A DNA stretch of 64,000 bases from Butyrivibrio sp. INlla21 (GCF_900116875.1 NZ_FPCC01000006.1:1-64000); one strand, 5' to 3'; counted from the stretch's first letter, positions 23,347 through 31,169 are shown. Translations and numbers: made by a program. The notes: a model not told the origin generated them from the sequence alone.

Positions 23347-23488
23347 GTACTGCGGTGATGGAACGGTAGACATAGGGTGGAGATAAGGCAGCAAGGAGTA
23401 AATAAATCAAGCTGTAAGACATCATTCCGAGGAAGATAGGACGGCAAACAAACTTATCGTGTGAGGTTCAAGTCCTCGCCCGCAGTAC
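23347..23488 (+). ncRNA. oversized tRNA-like RNA (no recognisable anticodon arm)
   Basis: A 9-bp acceptor-like stem GTACTGCGG/CCGCAGTAC closes 142 nt. The 5' side has a D-arm-like GATGGAACGGTAGACAT, the 3' side a T-arm with TTCAAGT loop and 6-bp stem. Instead of an anticodon arm there is a closed domain: GATAAG (23382-23387) pairs with CTTATC (23453-23458) and encloses CAGC/GCTG and a TTC/GAA hairpin. Acceptor plus T stem gives 15 bp, more than the 12 of ordinary tRNA. It is neither a normal class II tRNA nor a tmRNA. Confidence 0.55.
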
Positions 23489-23490
23489 AC

Positions 23491-23562
23491 AGGGGCTTAG
23501 TGTCAACGGTAGAACAGTGGTCTCCAAAACCACATATGAAGGTTCGATTCCTTCAGCTCCTG
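23491..23562 (+). tRNA. tRNA-Trp (CCA)
   Basis: Canonical cloverleaf: acceptor AGGGGCT/AGCTCCT with one G-U, D-arm, anticodon stem GTGGT/ACCAC with loop CTCCAAA (anticodon CCA at 23524-23526), T-arm GAAGG/CCTTC with loop TTCGATT, discriminator G. The CCA end is not encoded. Confidence 0.93.
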
Positions 23563-23685
23563 TTAGTAGGTGCCGTCTTTGTACATGACGGTCAAATGTC
23601 CAGTAAGGTTCTTTGCGAGTGTACATAAGCAAAGAGAAGAGGAAACAGCCGAATCAACATTTTTCCTTTTCTTGTGTTGAAAAGG

Positions 23686-23746
23686 TTGGCACGTAGCTCA
23701 GTCTGGCTAGAGCCTAGGGTCGGGAGTTCAAATCTCCCCGTGTCAA
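23686..23746 (+). ncRNA. tRNA-like RNA lacking the anticodon arm (copy A)
   Basis: 61 nt. Acceptor stem TTGGCACG/CGTGTCAA (8 bp, one G-U), the two-base TA link, D-arm GCTC/GAGC with a GG-containing loop, and a perfect T-arm GGGAG-TTCAAAT-CTCCC. Between the D stem and T stem there are only 8 nt (CTAGGGTC) where anticodon arm and variable loop should be. D- and T-loop contacts could still form. It shares its 5' flank and first 15 bases with copy B at 24074. Confidence 0.7.
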
Positions 23747-23749
23747 TGA

Positions 23750-23940
23750 TCCTAATCCGGTATTCGCGAAATGGCAAAGCGAGAATGCGTGATGTCTAAC
23801 CGGAAGGCCCGAGGCGAGCGAGGAAACACACCTGCGTAGTGGCATACTACAAGAGACGCGATACTGAAAGGACGACCTATATCCTACTATGTATATAGGC
23901 AAACACCGTACTATAAACGGTGGAGTATCATATGCCAATA
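23750..23940 (+). other. structured non-coding stretch inside the tRNA cluster
   Basis: No gene. Helices: TCCGGT/ACCGGA enclosing TCGC/GCGA (23756-23803), GTAGT/ACTAC (23835-23849), CCTATAT/ATATAGG (23877-23900) and CACCGT/ACGGTG (23907-23925). The density of hairpins suggests a structured transcript or a spacer processed with the tRNAs. No T-loop motif, so not another tRNA-like gene. Confidence 0.4.
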
Positions 23941-23941
23941 C

Positions 23942-24014
23942 AGGATTGTAGTGTAATTGGTTAGCATAAGAGATTTTGATTCTCTTGGGTTGGGTTCGAG
24001 TCCCGACAATCCTG
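23942..24014 (+). tRNA. tRNA-Gln (TTG)
   Basis: Acceptor AGGATTG/CAATCCT, D-arm with TTGG loop, anticodon arm AAGAGA/TCTCTT with loop TTTTGAT (anticodon TTG at 23976-23978), T-arm with loop TTCGAGT, discriminator G. The anticodon stem has 6 potential pairs. Confidence 0.9.
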
Positions 24015-24036
24015 TTGGGAGAGGTAACTCTCCAAC
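24014..24036 (+). terminator. hairpin after tRNA-Gln, possible terminator
   Basis: GTTGG(G)AGAG, loop GTAA, CTCTCCAAC, followed by a weak pyrimidine tract ending CCCCTTTT. It may be a processing signal rather than a terminator. Confidence 0.5.
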
Positions 24037-24073
24037 AATTCCCCTTTTCATATTAGTTGAAAAAGTTTCAAGG

Positions 24074-24133
24074 TTGGCACGTAGCTCAATTGGTAGAGCC
24101 CCCAAGATGGAAGTTCGAGTCTTCCCGTGCCTA
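24074..24133 (+). ncRNA. tRNA-like RNA lacking the anticodon arm (copy B)
   Basis: Acceptor GGCACG/CGTGCC (6 bp, extendable by T-A after one T-T mismatch), TA link, D-arm GCTC/GAGC with loop AATTGGTA, T-arm GGAAG-TTCGAGT-CTTCC. Only 9 nt (CCCCAAGAT) join the D stem to the T stem. Same architecture as copy A but with a compensated change in the T stem, which argues for selection on structure rather than random decay. Confidence 0.7.
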
Positions 24134-24163
24134 TTTCTATTTTTGTAAAAGAGAGGTGACAAT

Positions 24164-24283
24164 ATGGTACACGAAGCTACAGAAAAATGTTGGCAGACAG
24201 GCACATGGAGTGACGAATGCTCGTGCGAACTCTGTGAACACAGATATGAGTGCAGCGGATCTGACGCTGACGATGAAGATTAA
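24164..24283 (+). CDS. 39-residue Cys-rich mini-protein
   Basis: ATG 24164 behind GAGAGGTG. Contains KCWQ, ECSCELCEHRYECSG, five cysteines within 20 residues plus an acidic end. Likely a small zinc knuckle; no family recognised. Confidence 0.5.
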   Translation: MVHEATEKCWQTGTWSDECSCELCEHRYECSGSDADDED

Positions 24284-24295
24284 AAGGAGAATAAT

Positions 24296-24802
24296 ATGGG
24301 AGAAGATAGCTTAAAAGAGATTGCAGAACAGCTTAAAAGAATAGCAGATTGTTTGGAAGTGATGACTGCGGTTCCTAAATTTGAACCGGATCCCGAACAA
24401 GTAAAAGAATTAGAAGAGATATTAAAACGAGAGCCAATTACCGTAGTTGAGAGTACAAAGCTTCTACATCAGGATATTATAGATGCTTGGAATAAAGAGT
24501 TGGTTCCTTTGGGCATACCAAAGATAATGAACATCTGTGGAAAAAGATCTACTTTAGTTACCGCAAGGATAAAACAGTATGGTAAAGAAGCCTTCTTTAA
24601 GTGCATTGAAGAGGTTAAACAGAGTTCGTTCTTACAAGGAAAGACTTCACGACCTTGGACAAACTTTAACTTTGATTGGCTTATCTGTCCTAACAACTTT
24701 CCTAAAGTACTTGAGGGCAATTATAATGACAACAGAAAAAATAATGCAAGCCAAGTTCCCGTGTATGGCGGTTCATTACCGGAGAGCTGGCTGGGAAATT
24801 AA
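24296..24802 (+). CDS. phage replisome organiser-type protein
   Basis: 168 residues behind AAGGAG. The C-terminal part from DIIDAWNKELVPLGIPKIM through RIKQYGKEAFFKCIEEV, SSFLQGKTSRPW and NFDWLICPNNFPKVLEGNY is the conserved C-terminal block of phage replication-initiation proteins. The usual N-terminal winged-helix/DnaD-like part is short here. Directly upstream of a helicase-loader-like gene and the primase-helicase. Confidence 0.75.
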   Translation: MGEDSLKEIAEQLKRIADCLEVMTAVPKFEPDPEQVKELEEILKREPITVVESTKLLHQDIIDAWNKELVPLGIPKIMNICGKRSTLVTARIKQYGKEAFFKCIEEVKQSSFLQGKTSRPWTNFNFDWLICPNNFPKVLEGNYNDNRKNNASQVPVYGGSLPESWLGN

Positions 24803-24817
24803 ATTGGAGGATGTATT

Positions 24818-24985
24818 ATGGGATATAGTCCTAACGTTGTGTCTAAGGGCGATATAGTCATTATCAACGGAGTTAGATTCTGTGTAAAATATGATTTTAA
24901 TTTAGCCGAAGGACACAAGAACCTTTGGTTAAAAAGAATAGGTGATAAGCCTAAAGAATACGAAGCTAGAGTGGAGGAGCATTGA
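24818..24985 (+). CDS. small hypothetical protein
   Basis: 55 residues from ATG 24818 behind TTGGAGG. KGDIVIINGVRFCVKYDF suggests a small beta barrel. It is followed within 2 nt by the helicase-loader gene. No family recognised. Confidence 0.5.
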   Translation: MGYSPNVVSKGDIVIINGVRFCVKYDFNLAEGHKNLWLKRIGDKPKEYEARVEEH

Positions 24986-24986
24986 A

Positions 24987-25247
24987 TTGAATAAAGACGA
25001 GTTTTTTGCCATAGCAAACAATCTAAGAGCAGCATACCCGAGAGAAGCATTTCAAGAACAGTACACCTTTGAATTATGGTACGAGTGCTTACGTGATCTT
25101 GATGCTAAATGGGTTAGCACCGCCGTAATAGATTTAATTAAGACCATGAAGTTCTGCCCTAAGATAAGCGACATAAGAGAAAAATATGTCACTTATGATA
25201 GACGAACAGAACAAGAAAAATATGAGGACGAGAGAGGTCTTCAATAA
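24987..25247 (+). CDS. G39P-like helicase loader
   Basis: 86 residues from a TTG start at 24987 behind GGAGGAG. FFAIANNLRAAYPREAF, FELWYECLRDLDAKWV, AVIDLIKTMKFCPKISDIRE fits the replicative helicase loader/inhibitor (G39P-type) fold, short and helical. It precedes the primase-helicase, its probable partner. Confidence 0.7.
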   Translation: MNKDEFFAIANNLRAAYPREAFQEQYTFELWYECLRDLDAKWVSTAVIDLIKTMKFCPKISDIREKYVTYDRRTEQEKYEDERGLQ

Positions 25248-25259
25248 AGGGGTGGAAGA

Positions 25260-27404
25260 ATGGCTTACTATGATGAAGCGGAAATACGTAAAGCGTTAGC
25301 AATCTTAAAGCCTAACGATGAGATATTTGAAATCCGCATACTCGGTGCGGCTAAAAAGAATTTCAGTGGTTATTTTCGAGATGTAGACGTGATGCTCGAA
25401 GAACTTAAGAAAATAGACTTAAGAGGAGCTAACGTTTATTTTTCTGTCAACTCTGTCAATGAGGCGTGTTATGACAGACAACAGAGAGATAAGTTGATAC
25501 AGTATTCCAAGGCAACAACATCTGACAATGACATATGTTCATACGATTACATTATGATTGACTTGGATCCGAAGAGACCTACTGACACGAGTTCAACAAA
25601 CGAGCAGGTCCAGATTGCCAAAGACCTTGGTAACAAGATATATCAGTTTCTTAAAGGGATTGGGTTTGCACAGCCGGTATTTGGATTCAGCGGAAATGGA
25701 GTGCATCTTTTATATAAGGTCGCTCTTAAGAATTGTGACGACAACAAATTTCTTATCAAGAGGGCATTAGAGACTTTAGCTTTACTGTTTGATACCGAAG
25801 AGGTTCAGGTAGACACGACAACGTTCAATCCTTCAAGAATATGCAAATTATACGGAACGCTGGCACAAAAGGGTTCAAGCACTGCGAAAAGGCCACACAG
25901 AATGTCTTATGTACTTAATGGCCCGGAAGAGGTTGCTGTCACCGACATAGAGTATATACGCAAACTTGTTGGCTATTATCCGGTAGAGCTTGAAAAACCA
26001 CAGCGGTACAACAATTACAATCCCAGAGAGTTTGATCTCGAAGAATGGATTGACAAATACCACCTTAATTACAAGAAAACATCGTTCTCAGGTGGAACGA
26101 AGTACCTGCTTGACTGCTGCCCTTTCGATTCAAACCATAAAGGGAAGGATGCAGCTCTTTTCAAGATGAACAACGGTGCTATTGGCTTTCATTGTTTCCA
26201 CAATTCATGTGCAGACAAGACGTGGAGAGATGTAAGGCTGTTGTTTGAACCCGATGCTTACGAGCAAAAAGAACAGTACGAACAAAAGATTAAATACCAA
26301 TCTTTTAACCGAGATAAACCTCCTGTTCAGCACATCGAGGAAAAAGCTAACGAACCTATATTTGAAACTGCTCTGCAGATACTTGAAAAGAAAGAAGAAC
26401 CTAAGACCTATATCAAAACCGGAATAACAGACTTCGACCAGAAGACAGGCGGTCTTATAAAAGGGCAAGTAAGTTTGGTTTCCGGGGTGAGAGGATCTGC
26501 AAAATCAACATGGCTTAATCAGGTAACCCTAAACGCACTTGATGCCGGAAATAGAGTCGCAGTATTCTCGGGAGAGCTTAAAGATACACGTTACATGAAT
26601 TGGTTATATAGGCAAGCTGCAGGCAAGGCATACGTCAAGGCTAACGCCAAGTTTGAAAATTCATACTACGTTGAAGAAAAGATACAACACAAGATAGCAC
26701 AATGGCTTGGAGAAAACTTTTATCTATACAACAATAGCTATGGCAACGACTTTAATGCCATGCTTGAGCAGTTTGAAAAGATAGTCAAAGAAAAAAAATT
26801 AGATCTTCTCATCTTAGACAACCTCATGGCGTTTAATATAAAAGCACTATCTGAGAATAAGTTTGATGCTCAGTCAGAGTTTGTATTGACGCTTCATAGA
26901 ATGGCAGAAGAGAACAATATCCACATAATATTTGTTGCTCATCCTCGTAAGTCTTTTGGGTTCCTTAGATTAGATGATGTTAGCGGATCCGCAGACCTTG
27001 CAAATGCTGTTGACAATGCTTTTATCGTACACAGAAATAACAGAGATTTCCAGACCAAGACAGCCCAGATGTTTGGTTGGAAACAAGACGATGAAATATA
27101 CCTTGCAACAAACGTTATTGAGGTGTGTAAAGAGCGTGAGAATGGACTTCAAGATGTATTCATTCCGTTATTCTTTGAGACAGAGACGAAGAGACTTAAA
27201 AATGATTTTGCGGAAAATATTATTTATGGTTGGAATACGGGCGATGAAGGCTTCACAAGCCTCTCTGAAGAAGAGGCCAAAGAGGTTGAGGAAATCTTTG
27301 AAGACATTCAAGAAGAATCCCCTTTCAATCTTATTGGCGATGAAGGGCAGCTTTCAATCGAGGACTTCCAACAAGACGACGGAAGTTCACCATTCAGTAA
27401 TTAA
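25260..27404 (+). CDS. primase-helicase fusion (PrimPol-type domain plus RecA/DnaB-like helicase)
   Basis: 714 residues. N-terminal archaeo-eukaryotic-primase-like domain with MIDLDPKR near residue 98 and GFSGNGVHLLYK near 140. A Cys/His cluster follows (CCPFDSNHKGKD, FHCFHNSC, residues 283-320). The C-terminal helicase has Walker A GVRGSAKST near 409, Walker B LDLLILDN near 515 and HIIFVAHPRK near 555. It should prime and unwind the replication fork. The acidic tail (EESPFNLIG, DDGSSPFSN) resembles SSB-type tips and may bind partners. Confidence 0.88.
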   Translation: MAYYDEAEIRKALAILKPNDEIFEIRILGAAKKNFSGYFRDVDVMLEELKKIDLRGANVYFSVNSVNEACYDRQQRDKLIQYSKATTSDNDICSYDYIMIDLDPKRPTDTSSTNEQVQIAKDLGNKIYQFLKGIGFAQPVFGFSGNGVHLLYKVALKNCDDNKFLIKRALETLALLFDTEEVQVDTTTFNPSRICKLYGTLAQKGSSTAKRPHRMSYVLNGPEEVAVTDIEYIRKLVGYYPVELEKPQRYNNYNPREFDLEEWIDKYHLNYKKTSFSGGTKYLLDCCPFDSNHKGKDAALFKMNNGAIGFHCFHNSCADKTWRDVRLLFEPDAYEQKEQYEQKIKYQSFNRDKPPVQHIEEKANEPIFETALQILEKKEEPKTYIKTGITDFDQKTGGLIKGQVSLVSGVRGSAKSTWLNQVTLNALDAGNRVAVFSGELKDTRYMNWLYRQAAGKAYVKANAKFENSYYVEEKIQHKIAQWLGENFYLYNNSYGNDFNAMLEQFEKIVKEKKLDLLILDNLMAFNIKALSENKFDAQSEFVLTLHRMAEENNIHIIFVAHPRKSFGFLRLDDVSGSADLANAVDNAFIVHRNNRDFQTKTAQMFGWKQDDEIYLATNVIEVCKERENGLQDVFIPLFFETETKRLKNDFAENIIYGWNTGDEGFTSLSEEEAKEVEEIFEDIQEESPFNLIGDEGQLSIEDFQQDDGSSPFSN

Positions 27405-27407
27405 CAC

Positions 27408-27436
27408 TTGTAATAATTAACAGTTAATGATAAAAT
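27408..27436 (+). promoter_or_regulatory. element-type promoter with perfect spacer palindrome (copy 3)
   Basis: TTGTAA, 17-nt spacer, TAAAAT. Spacer contains TTAACAGTTAA (27417-27427), a 5-1-5 palindrome identical in position to copy 2. It drives the mini-gene at 27457 and the cysteine desulfurase gene. Confidence 0.7.
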
Positions 27437-27456
27437 GATTCTGTGGAGGGTTTAAC

Positions 27457-27555
27457 ATGACAGTTGGGAGAGCAGTGGGAGAAATCAAAGACATACTACG
27501 TCGGTATGATATTCCAAATTATTCTTCAGAAGAAGTCTATGGGGGTAAGGCATGA
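27457..27555 (+). CDS. 32-residue leader mini-protein
   Basis: ATG 27457 behind GGAGGG; MTVGRAVGEIKDILRRYDIP and a short tail ending GGKA. Its stop overlaps the desulfurase start (CATGATT), so it probably couples translation. No motif. Confidence 0.45.
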   Translation: MTVGRAVGEIKDILRRYDIPNYSSEEVYGGKA

Positions 27556-28634
27556 TTTATTTTGACCAAGCGGCAACGACTAAGCTTCATCCAAAGGTAT
27601 CAGAATGGATAAAAGAGCATATTGATAGTGATTGGATGAATCCAAGCAGCATGTACGCCGCAAAACAGAAGAGAGACATCGAAGATTGCAGAAAGAAAAT
27701 ATTAGGGATGATCGGAGCCGACCTTGATGATTATGTTATCTTTACATCCGGTGGTTCTGAGTCCAACGCTATGGCTATAGAGGTCGCAGACCTTTTAGTC
27801 ACGACAGAAATTGAACATGACTCTATTCTAAACAGTGATATAGGTGCAAGGTTATCCGTTGATTCTGAGGGATTTCTTAGTGCTGTTAACTTTGAAAAAA
27901 TCTACAACATATCAATGAGACCTTGGGATGTAGTGTCTGTTCAATATGCAAACAACGAGATAGGAACCATTCAAGACATTGCAACAGTAAGAAATACTTG
28001 TCCTGATTGTTTGTTGCACGTAGATGCAGTTCAGGCCATTGGTCACGTCCCTTTTAGTGTAAAGAGGCTCGGTATTGATATGCTTTCAGCCTCGGCTCAT
28101 AAGTTTGGTGGACCTAAAGGAGTAGGCTTTTTATATGTCTCCAAGAAAGCTTTGCCATACATCAAGCCGAGAATTTATGGAACGCAAGAGAACGGCCTTA
28201 GAGGTTCGACGTATAACTACATTGACATAATGGCTATGACTCTAGCGTTAGAGATTGCCTTTAATGAAATGGTAGACAATCTTCTTCAAACAAGCAGAGT
28301 GAGAATGGCTATCTTTGATAATATTAACAGCATTGAGTGTGCTCACTTGAATGGCCCTATGGATTTCAAGAGAAGACTTCCGGGAAATCTTAACTACAGA
28401 TTCGACGGATACCGAGGAGAAGAGCTTCAAGCGTTCCTTGCACAGAACGAGATTTATGTTTCAACGGGATCCGCTTGCAATACCGGAAAGACCAGTTATG
28501 TCCTTAAAGCAATCGGTCTTACGGAAGAAGAAGCCGATAGCTCTCTAAGAATAACATGTAACGAAACCAATACAGTGAGTGAAGCACTTACATTATTTAA
28601 AACCTTGCAGCAAGGATTGGAGATTTTAAAGTGA
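27552..28634 (+). CDS. cysteine desulfurase (IscS/NifS family)
   Basis: 360 residues. Class V aminotransferase fold: MIYFDQAATTKLHP start, FTSGGSESNAMAIE, EHDSIL, VQYANNEIGTIQ, HVDAVQAIGH, PLP lysine in SASAHKFGGPKGVGFLY (about residue 183), and catalytic Cys in STGSACNTGK (about residue 308). Slightly shorter than chromosomal IscS (about 400). It would release sulfur from cysteine. The pathway partner is not evident; no IscU, thiolase or DndC-type acceptor follows. Unusual cargo for a phage-like element. Confidence 0.9.
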   Translation: MIYFDQAATTKLHPKVSEWIKEHIDSDWMNPSSMYAAKQKRDIEDCRKKILGMIGADLDDYVIFTSGGSESNAMAIEVADLLVTTEIEHDSILNSDIGARLSVDSEGFLSAVNFEKIYNISMRPWDVVSVQYANNEIGTIQDIATVRNTCPDCLLHVDAVQAIGHVPFSVKRLGIDMLSASAHKFGGPKGVGFLYVSKKALPYIKPRIYGTQENGLRGSTYNYIDIMAMTLALEIAFNEMVDNLLQTSRVRMAIFDNINSIECAHLNGPMDFKRRLPGNLNYRFDGYRGEELQAFLAQNEIYVSTGSACNTGKTSYVLKAIGLTEEEADSSLRITCNETNTVSEALTLFKTLQQGLEILK

Positions 28635-29056
28635 AGAAAATCATTAAAAAGACTGACGAAGAGTTTGCTATACTTCAAGAGTTTTGGAAGATGTTACAAG
28701 ACTTCTACGAACCAGAAGACACCGACGAGTATTGGAACAAGTTCTTGGATTCTACTACCAAATTCGAGAGAAGCCATCCAAACAATCTATTGTGCGAGCA
28801 ATTGATATTGATGACCATGAACTATCTCGAAAAGAAGTTTAAGAAAGACAAGACTTCATCATACGCGAAGCTTCTCACAACTGTCAGGTGGGCTTATAAG
28901 GACTTTATAGAAGTGGCAGATGCCGAGGATAAAAAGATCCTCAACGAAGTCCTTGATAGCAACGAGGGGATGACCGAGCAACAGATAATCATTAAGGCTA
29001 GGCAGTTACACAATCAAAACTCAGTAGAACAGCTTAGTATGTTTCTTGGGGGATGA
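28631..29056 (+). CDS. hypothetical phage protein
   Basis: 141 residues from a GTG start overlapping the desulfurase stop. Helical: ILQEFWKMLQDFYEPEDTDE, LTTVRWAYKDFIEVADAED. Such short helical proteins are frequent in Lachnospiraceae phages. No function known; the overlap suggests co-expression with the desulfurase. Confidence 0.55.
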   Translation: MKKIIKKTDEEFAILQEFWKMLQDFYEPEDTDEYWNKFLDSTTKFERSHPNNLLCEQLILMTMNYLEKKFKKDKTSSYAKLLTTVRWAYKDFIEVADAEDKKILNEVLDSNEGMTEQQIIIKARQLHNQNSVEQLSMFLGG

Positions 29057-29059
29057 TGT

Positions 29060-29581
29060 ATGTACGGAGAAAGAATCAGGGAAAGAAGGGAAGAGTTAGG
29101 ATTCTCTCAGCTAGATTTAGCTGTTTTACTATCAACATCGCTTCAAGACATAGAACAATGGGAAGAAGAGATAGAGTCTCCGACAATTGAACAACTTGTT
29201 TCTTTATCCGAAGAATTAGGTGTTACAACGGATTGGCTTGTGGGTCTCGAGGATAACTTTGACGAGGATGATACAGACGAAGATCTTGATGATTTGGACG
29301 TTGAAATAGAAACAGCAAACTTTCTTCAAGACATAATAGTTCCACACATGAATGCGTACAAAGAAGAAAATGAAGGTTCAGTTTACGTGCACCTTCAACT
29401 GTCAGAAGACGATGAGTGTGAAGACTGTGTTATATATGCCGGAGCTGCTGCAGATGTTCTTTCAGCGGTAAATGTTCTGGTAGAAAGCTTATCAGATGAA
29501 ACGGGGACGAACTACTATGATGTTGTTGCGATGATGGCAACTGCACATGCAAAAATGGAGTTAGAGTTGGGAGATGAGTAG
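29060..29581 (+). CDS. XRE-family HTH protein with acidic C-terminal domain
   Basis: 173 residues. Residues 1-62 are a Cro/CI-type HTH (IRERREELGFSQLDLAVLL, LSEELGVTTDWLVGLED). An acidic linker (DEDDTDEDLDDLD) leads to an unrecognised beta-rich C-terminal domain with CEDC. It could be the regulator acting on the spacer operators of this element, but no direct evidence links them. Confidence 0.75.
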   Translation: MYGERIRERREELGFSQLDLAVLLSTSLQDIEQWEEEIESPTIEQLVSLSEELGVTTDWLVGLEDNFDEDDTDEDLDDLDVEIETANFLQDIIVPHMNAYKEENEGSVYVHLQLSEDDECEDCVIYAGAAADVLSAVNVLVESLSDETGTNYYDVVAMMATAHAKMELELGDE

Positions 29582-29596
29582 AACTAGGGAGGATTT

Positions 29597-30163
29597 ATGA
29601 AGGGTTTTATTATAGGCACATATGTTTTGACGCTTGCCTTACAGTGCAATAATTTAACAGCGTCAGCTGGATTTGCTGCAGCGATAGAAAACATAGAGAT
29701 ACCGACGATACAATGCGAAGAATTTACCATCCCTGAATACAGCGGATTCAAGTCTTTTATGTCTTACAAAACATTCGGAAAGAACACTAATCAACATAAA
29801 CTTCAACAACTCGCAGTAACCGATGAAAACGGATTTAGAAGAGTTAAAGATTATTACGTGATTGCCGTGGGAAGTTTCTTCGAGGCACGGATAGGACAGC
29901 GGATTGATCTTGTCCTTGAAAACGGCGAGGTAATCAAGTGTTTAGTGGGTGACGAAAAGGCAGAAAAAGACACCGACATAACAAATATTTTTAGCAGAAA
30001 CAACTGTATGAGCGAGTTCGTAGTAGATCTTAAGCAGCTCGAGACAACAGTTAAAAACAGAGGCGATGTATCATTCTTTCCCGATGAAGAATGGGAATCG
30101 CCGGTAGTGAAAGTTATCTTATATGACGAAGACTTGGAGGATATATGGCAGTCGGAAGAATAA
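29597..30163 (+). CDS. exported 3D-like/beta-barrel protein
   Basis: 188 residues with an N-terminal hydrophobic segment resembling a signal peptide (FIIGTYVLTLALQ). The core GFRRVKDYYVIAVGSFFEARI, QRIDLVLENGEVIKCLVGDEK, SEFVVDL resembles the double-psi barrel/3D-domain proteins secreted by Firmicutes and their phages. A lytic transglycosylase activity is not supported here. Overlaps the next gene by 19 nt. Confidence 0.55.
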   Translation: MKGFIIGTYVLTLALQCNNLTASAGFAAAIENIEIPTIQCEEFTIPEYSGFKSFMSYKTFGKNTNQHKLQQLAVTDENGFRRVKDYYVIAVGSFFEARIGQRIDLVLENGEVIKCLVGDEKAEKDTDITNIFSRNNCMSEFVVDLKQLETTVKNRGDVSFFPDEEWESPVVKVILYDEDLEDIWQSEE

Positions 30164-30495
30164 AAAGAATTAAGGAAATAATCGAAAGAAGTAAGCCTGT
30201 AGATAATTTCGGATGCGAAAGAATCAAGGAAATAATCGAGGCAGGCATTCCAACTAAAGATCATGGACACATTGGTATCAGCAACGCAGCCGCTGCAGAG
30301 ATTAAGAAGATATGTGAAAAGTCATTTTCTCACAACGTAGAACTTAACAGTGAAGATGCTGAAGAGATTAGGCAATTATGCGAGAAAGAAATCTCTATCC
30401 AAGACAGAACGGAATACCATAAGACATATTACATTAAAAATCCAGACAAATACAACCAGAAGGGGAAGAAAGATGCAGAAAATAGCGAAGTTTGA
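30145..30495 (+). CDS. hypothetical protein
   Basis: 116 residues behind GGAGG. Contains an internal repeat: IKRIKEIIERSKPVDNFG and ERIKEIIEAGIPTKDHG. Then helical, charged sequence with Tyr/Lys-rich end. Not recognised. Confidence 0.5.
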   Translation: MAVGRIKRIKEIIERSKPVDNFGCERIKEIIEAGIPTKDHGHIGISNAAAAEIKKICEKSFSHNVELNSEDAEEIRQLCEKEISIQDRTEYHKTYYIKNPDKYNQKGKKDAENSEV

Positions 30496-30985
30496 AAAAG
30501 TTTCTCTTGAGCAGTTTTTGAAAGATTCAAAGAGACTACTCTACGATTACAGTGAAAAAGAGATTGCAGATATATATGAGAAGATAAACCTCCCTCAAAG
30601 AGCCACAAGCGGTTCGGCAGGGTATGACTTTTATACTCCTTACGATATTGTGCTTCATCCGCATGACAAGATGATAATTCCTTCCGGGATCCGATGTGAG
30701 ATAAAAGAAGGCTATATGATGCTCGGAGTTGTAAGGAGCTCAGTAGGGATTAAGGCTGATATTAACTTAAGCAATACGTGTATGGTATTAGACTCTGACT
30801 ATTATTACGCAGACAATGAAGGTCACATCATGATTGCTTTAAGAAATATGAGAGATTACTTGGTACGTTTTCCTGCAGGAGACAGAATTATGCAGGGCGT
30901 ATTCTTACCTTTTGGCATCACAGTTGATGACAGCGCAGAGGCAAAAAGAACTGGGGGAATAGGAAGTACTAATGCCGGAACTTGA
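30473..30985 (+). CDS. dut: dUTPase
   Basis: 170 residues from ATG 30473. All five trimeric dUTPase motifs are visible: ATSGSAGYDFY, VVRSSVGIK, CMVLDSDYYYADNEGHI, FPAGDRIMQGVFLPF, and KRTGGIGSTN at the C-terminus. It removes dUTP and supplies dUMP, protecting phage DNA from uracil. The N-terminal 40 residues are an extra helical extension relative to short dUTPases. Confidence 0.9.
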   Translation: MQKIAKFEKVSLEQFLKDSKRLLYDYSEKEIADIYEKINLPQRATSGSAGYDFYTPYDIVLHPHDKMIIPSGIRCEIKEGYMMLGVVRSSVGIKADINLSNTCMVLDSDYYYADNEGHIMIALRNMRDYLVRFPAGDRIMQGVFLPFGITVDDSAEAKRTGGIGSTNAGT

Positions 30986-31169
30986 GAGGATATTAAGACG
31001 ATTAGAAATTATTACTAGGAAAGGAGCAACCCGACTATATTTGACCGAAGAAATAAAGGCTGAAACAGTGGTAGCTCTAAGGGGCATGGGGTATCTTGTA
31101 TTGCAGATTTACAAGCATGGCAACATTCACACAATAGTTGGGGTTAGAAAAGCATGGTTGAAGTATTAG
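30972..31169 (+). CDS. small hypothetical protein
   Basis: 65 residues overlapping the dUTPase stop by 14 nt. LERILRRLEIITRKGATRL and a beta-like end. No family recognised. Confidence 0.5.
   Translation: MPELERILRRLEIITRKGATRLYLTEEIKAETVVALRGMGYLVLQIYKHGNIHTIVGVRKAWLKY

Noticed and set aside
23347..23488. tmRNA or ordinary tRNA-Leu
   Set aside because: No tag-coding frame and no G-U pair at the tmRNA identity position; no 5-bp/7-nt anticodon arm, and the acceptor plus T stem is too long.
24579..24857. 92-codon frame overlapping the replisome organiser gene
   Set aside because: Out of frame with conserved replication motifs; the real small gene downstream starts at 24818.
26974..27420. 148-codon frame within the primase-helicase gene
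   Set aside because: Different frame from the clear helicase motifs; Arg/Ser-rich composition typical of a shadow frame.
17214..28634. A DNA phosphorothioation (Dnd) system
   Set aside because: Only a DGQHR protein and a cysteine desulfurase are present; dndC, dndD and dndE are absent from the window.
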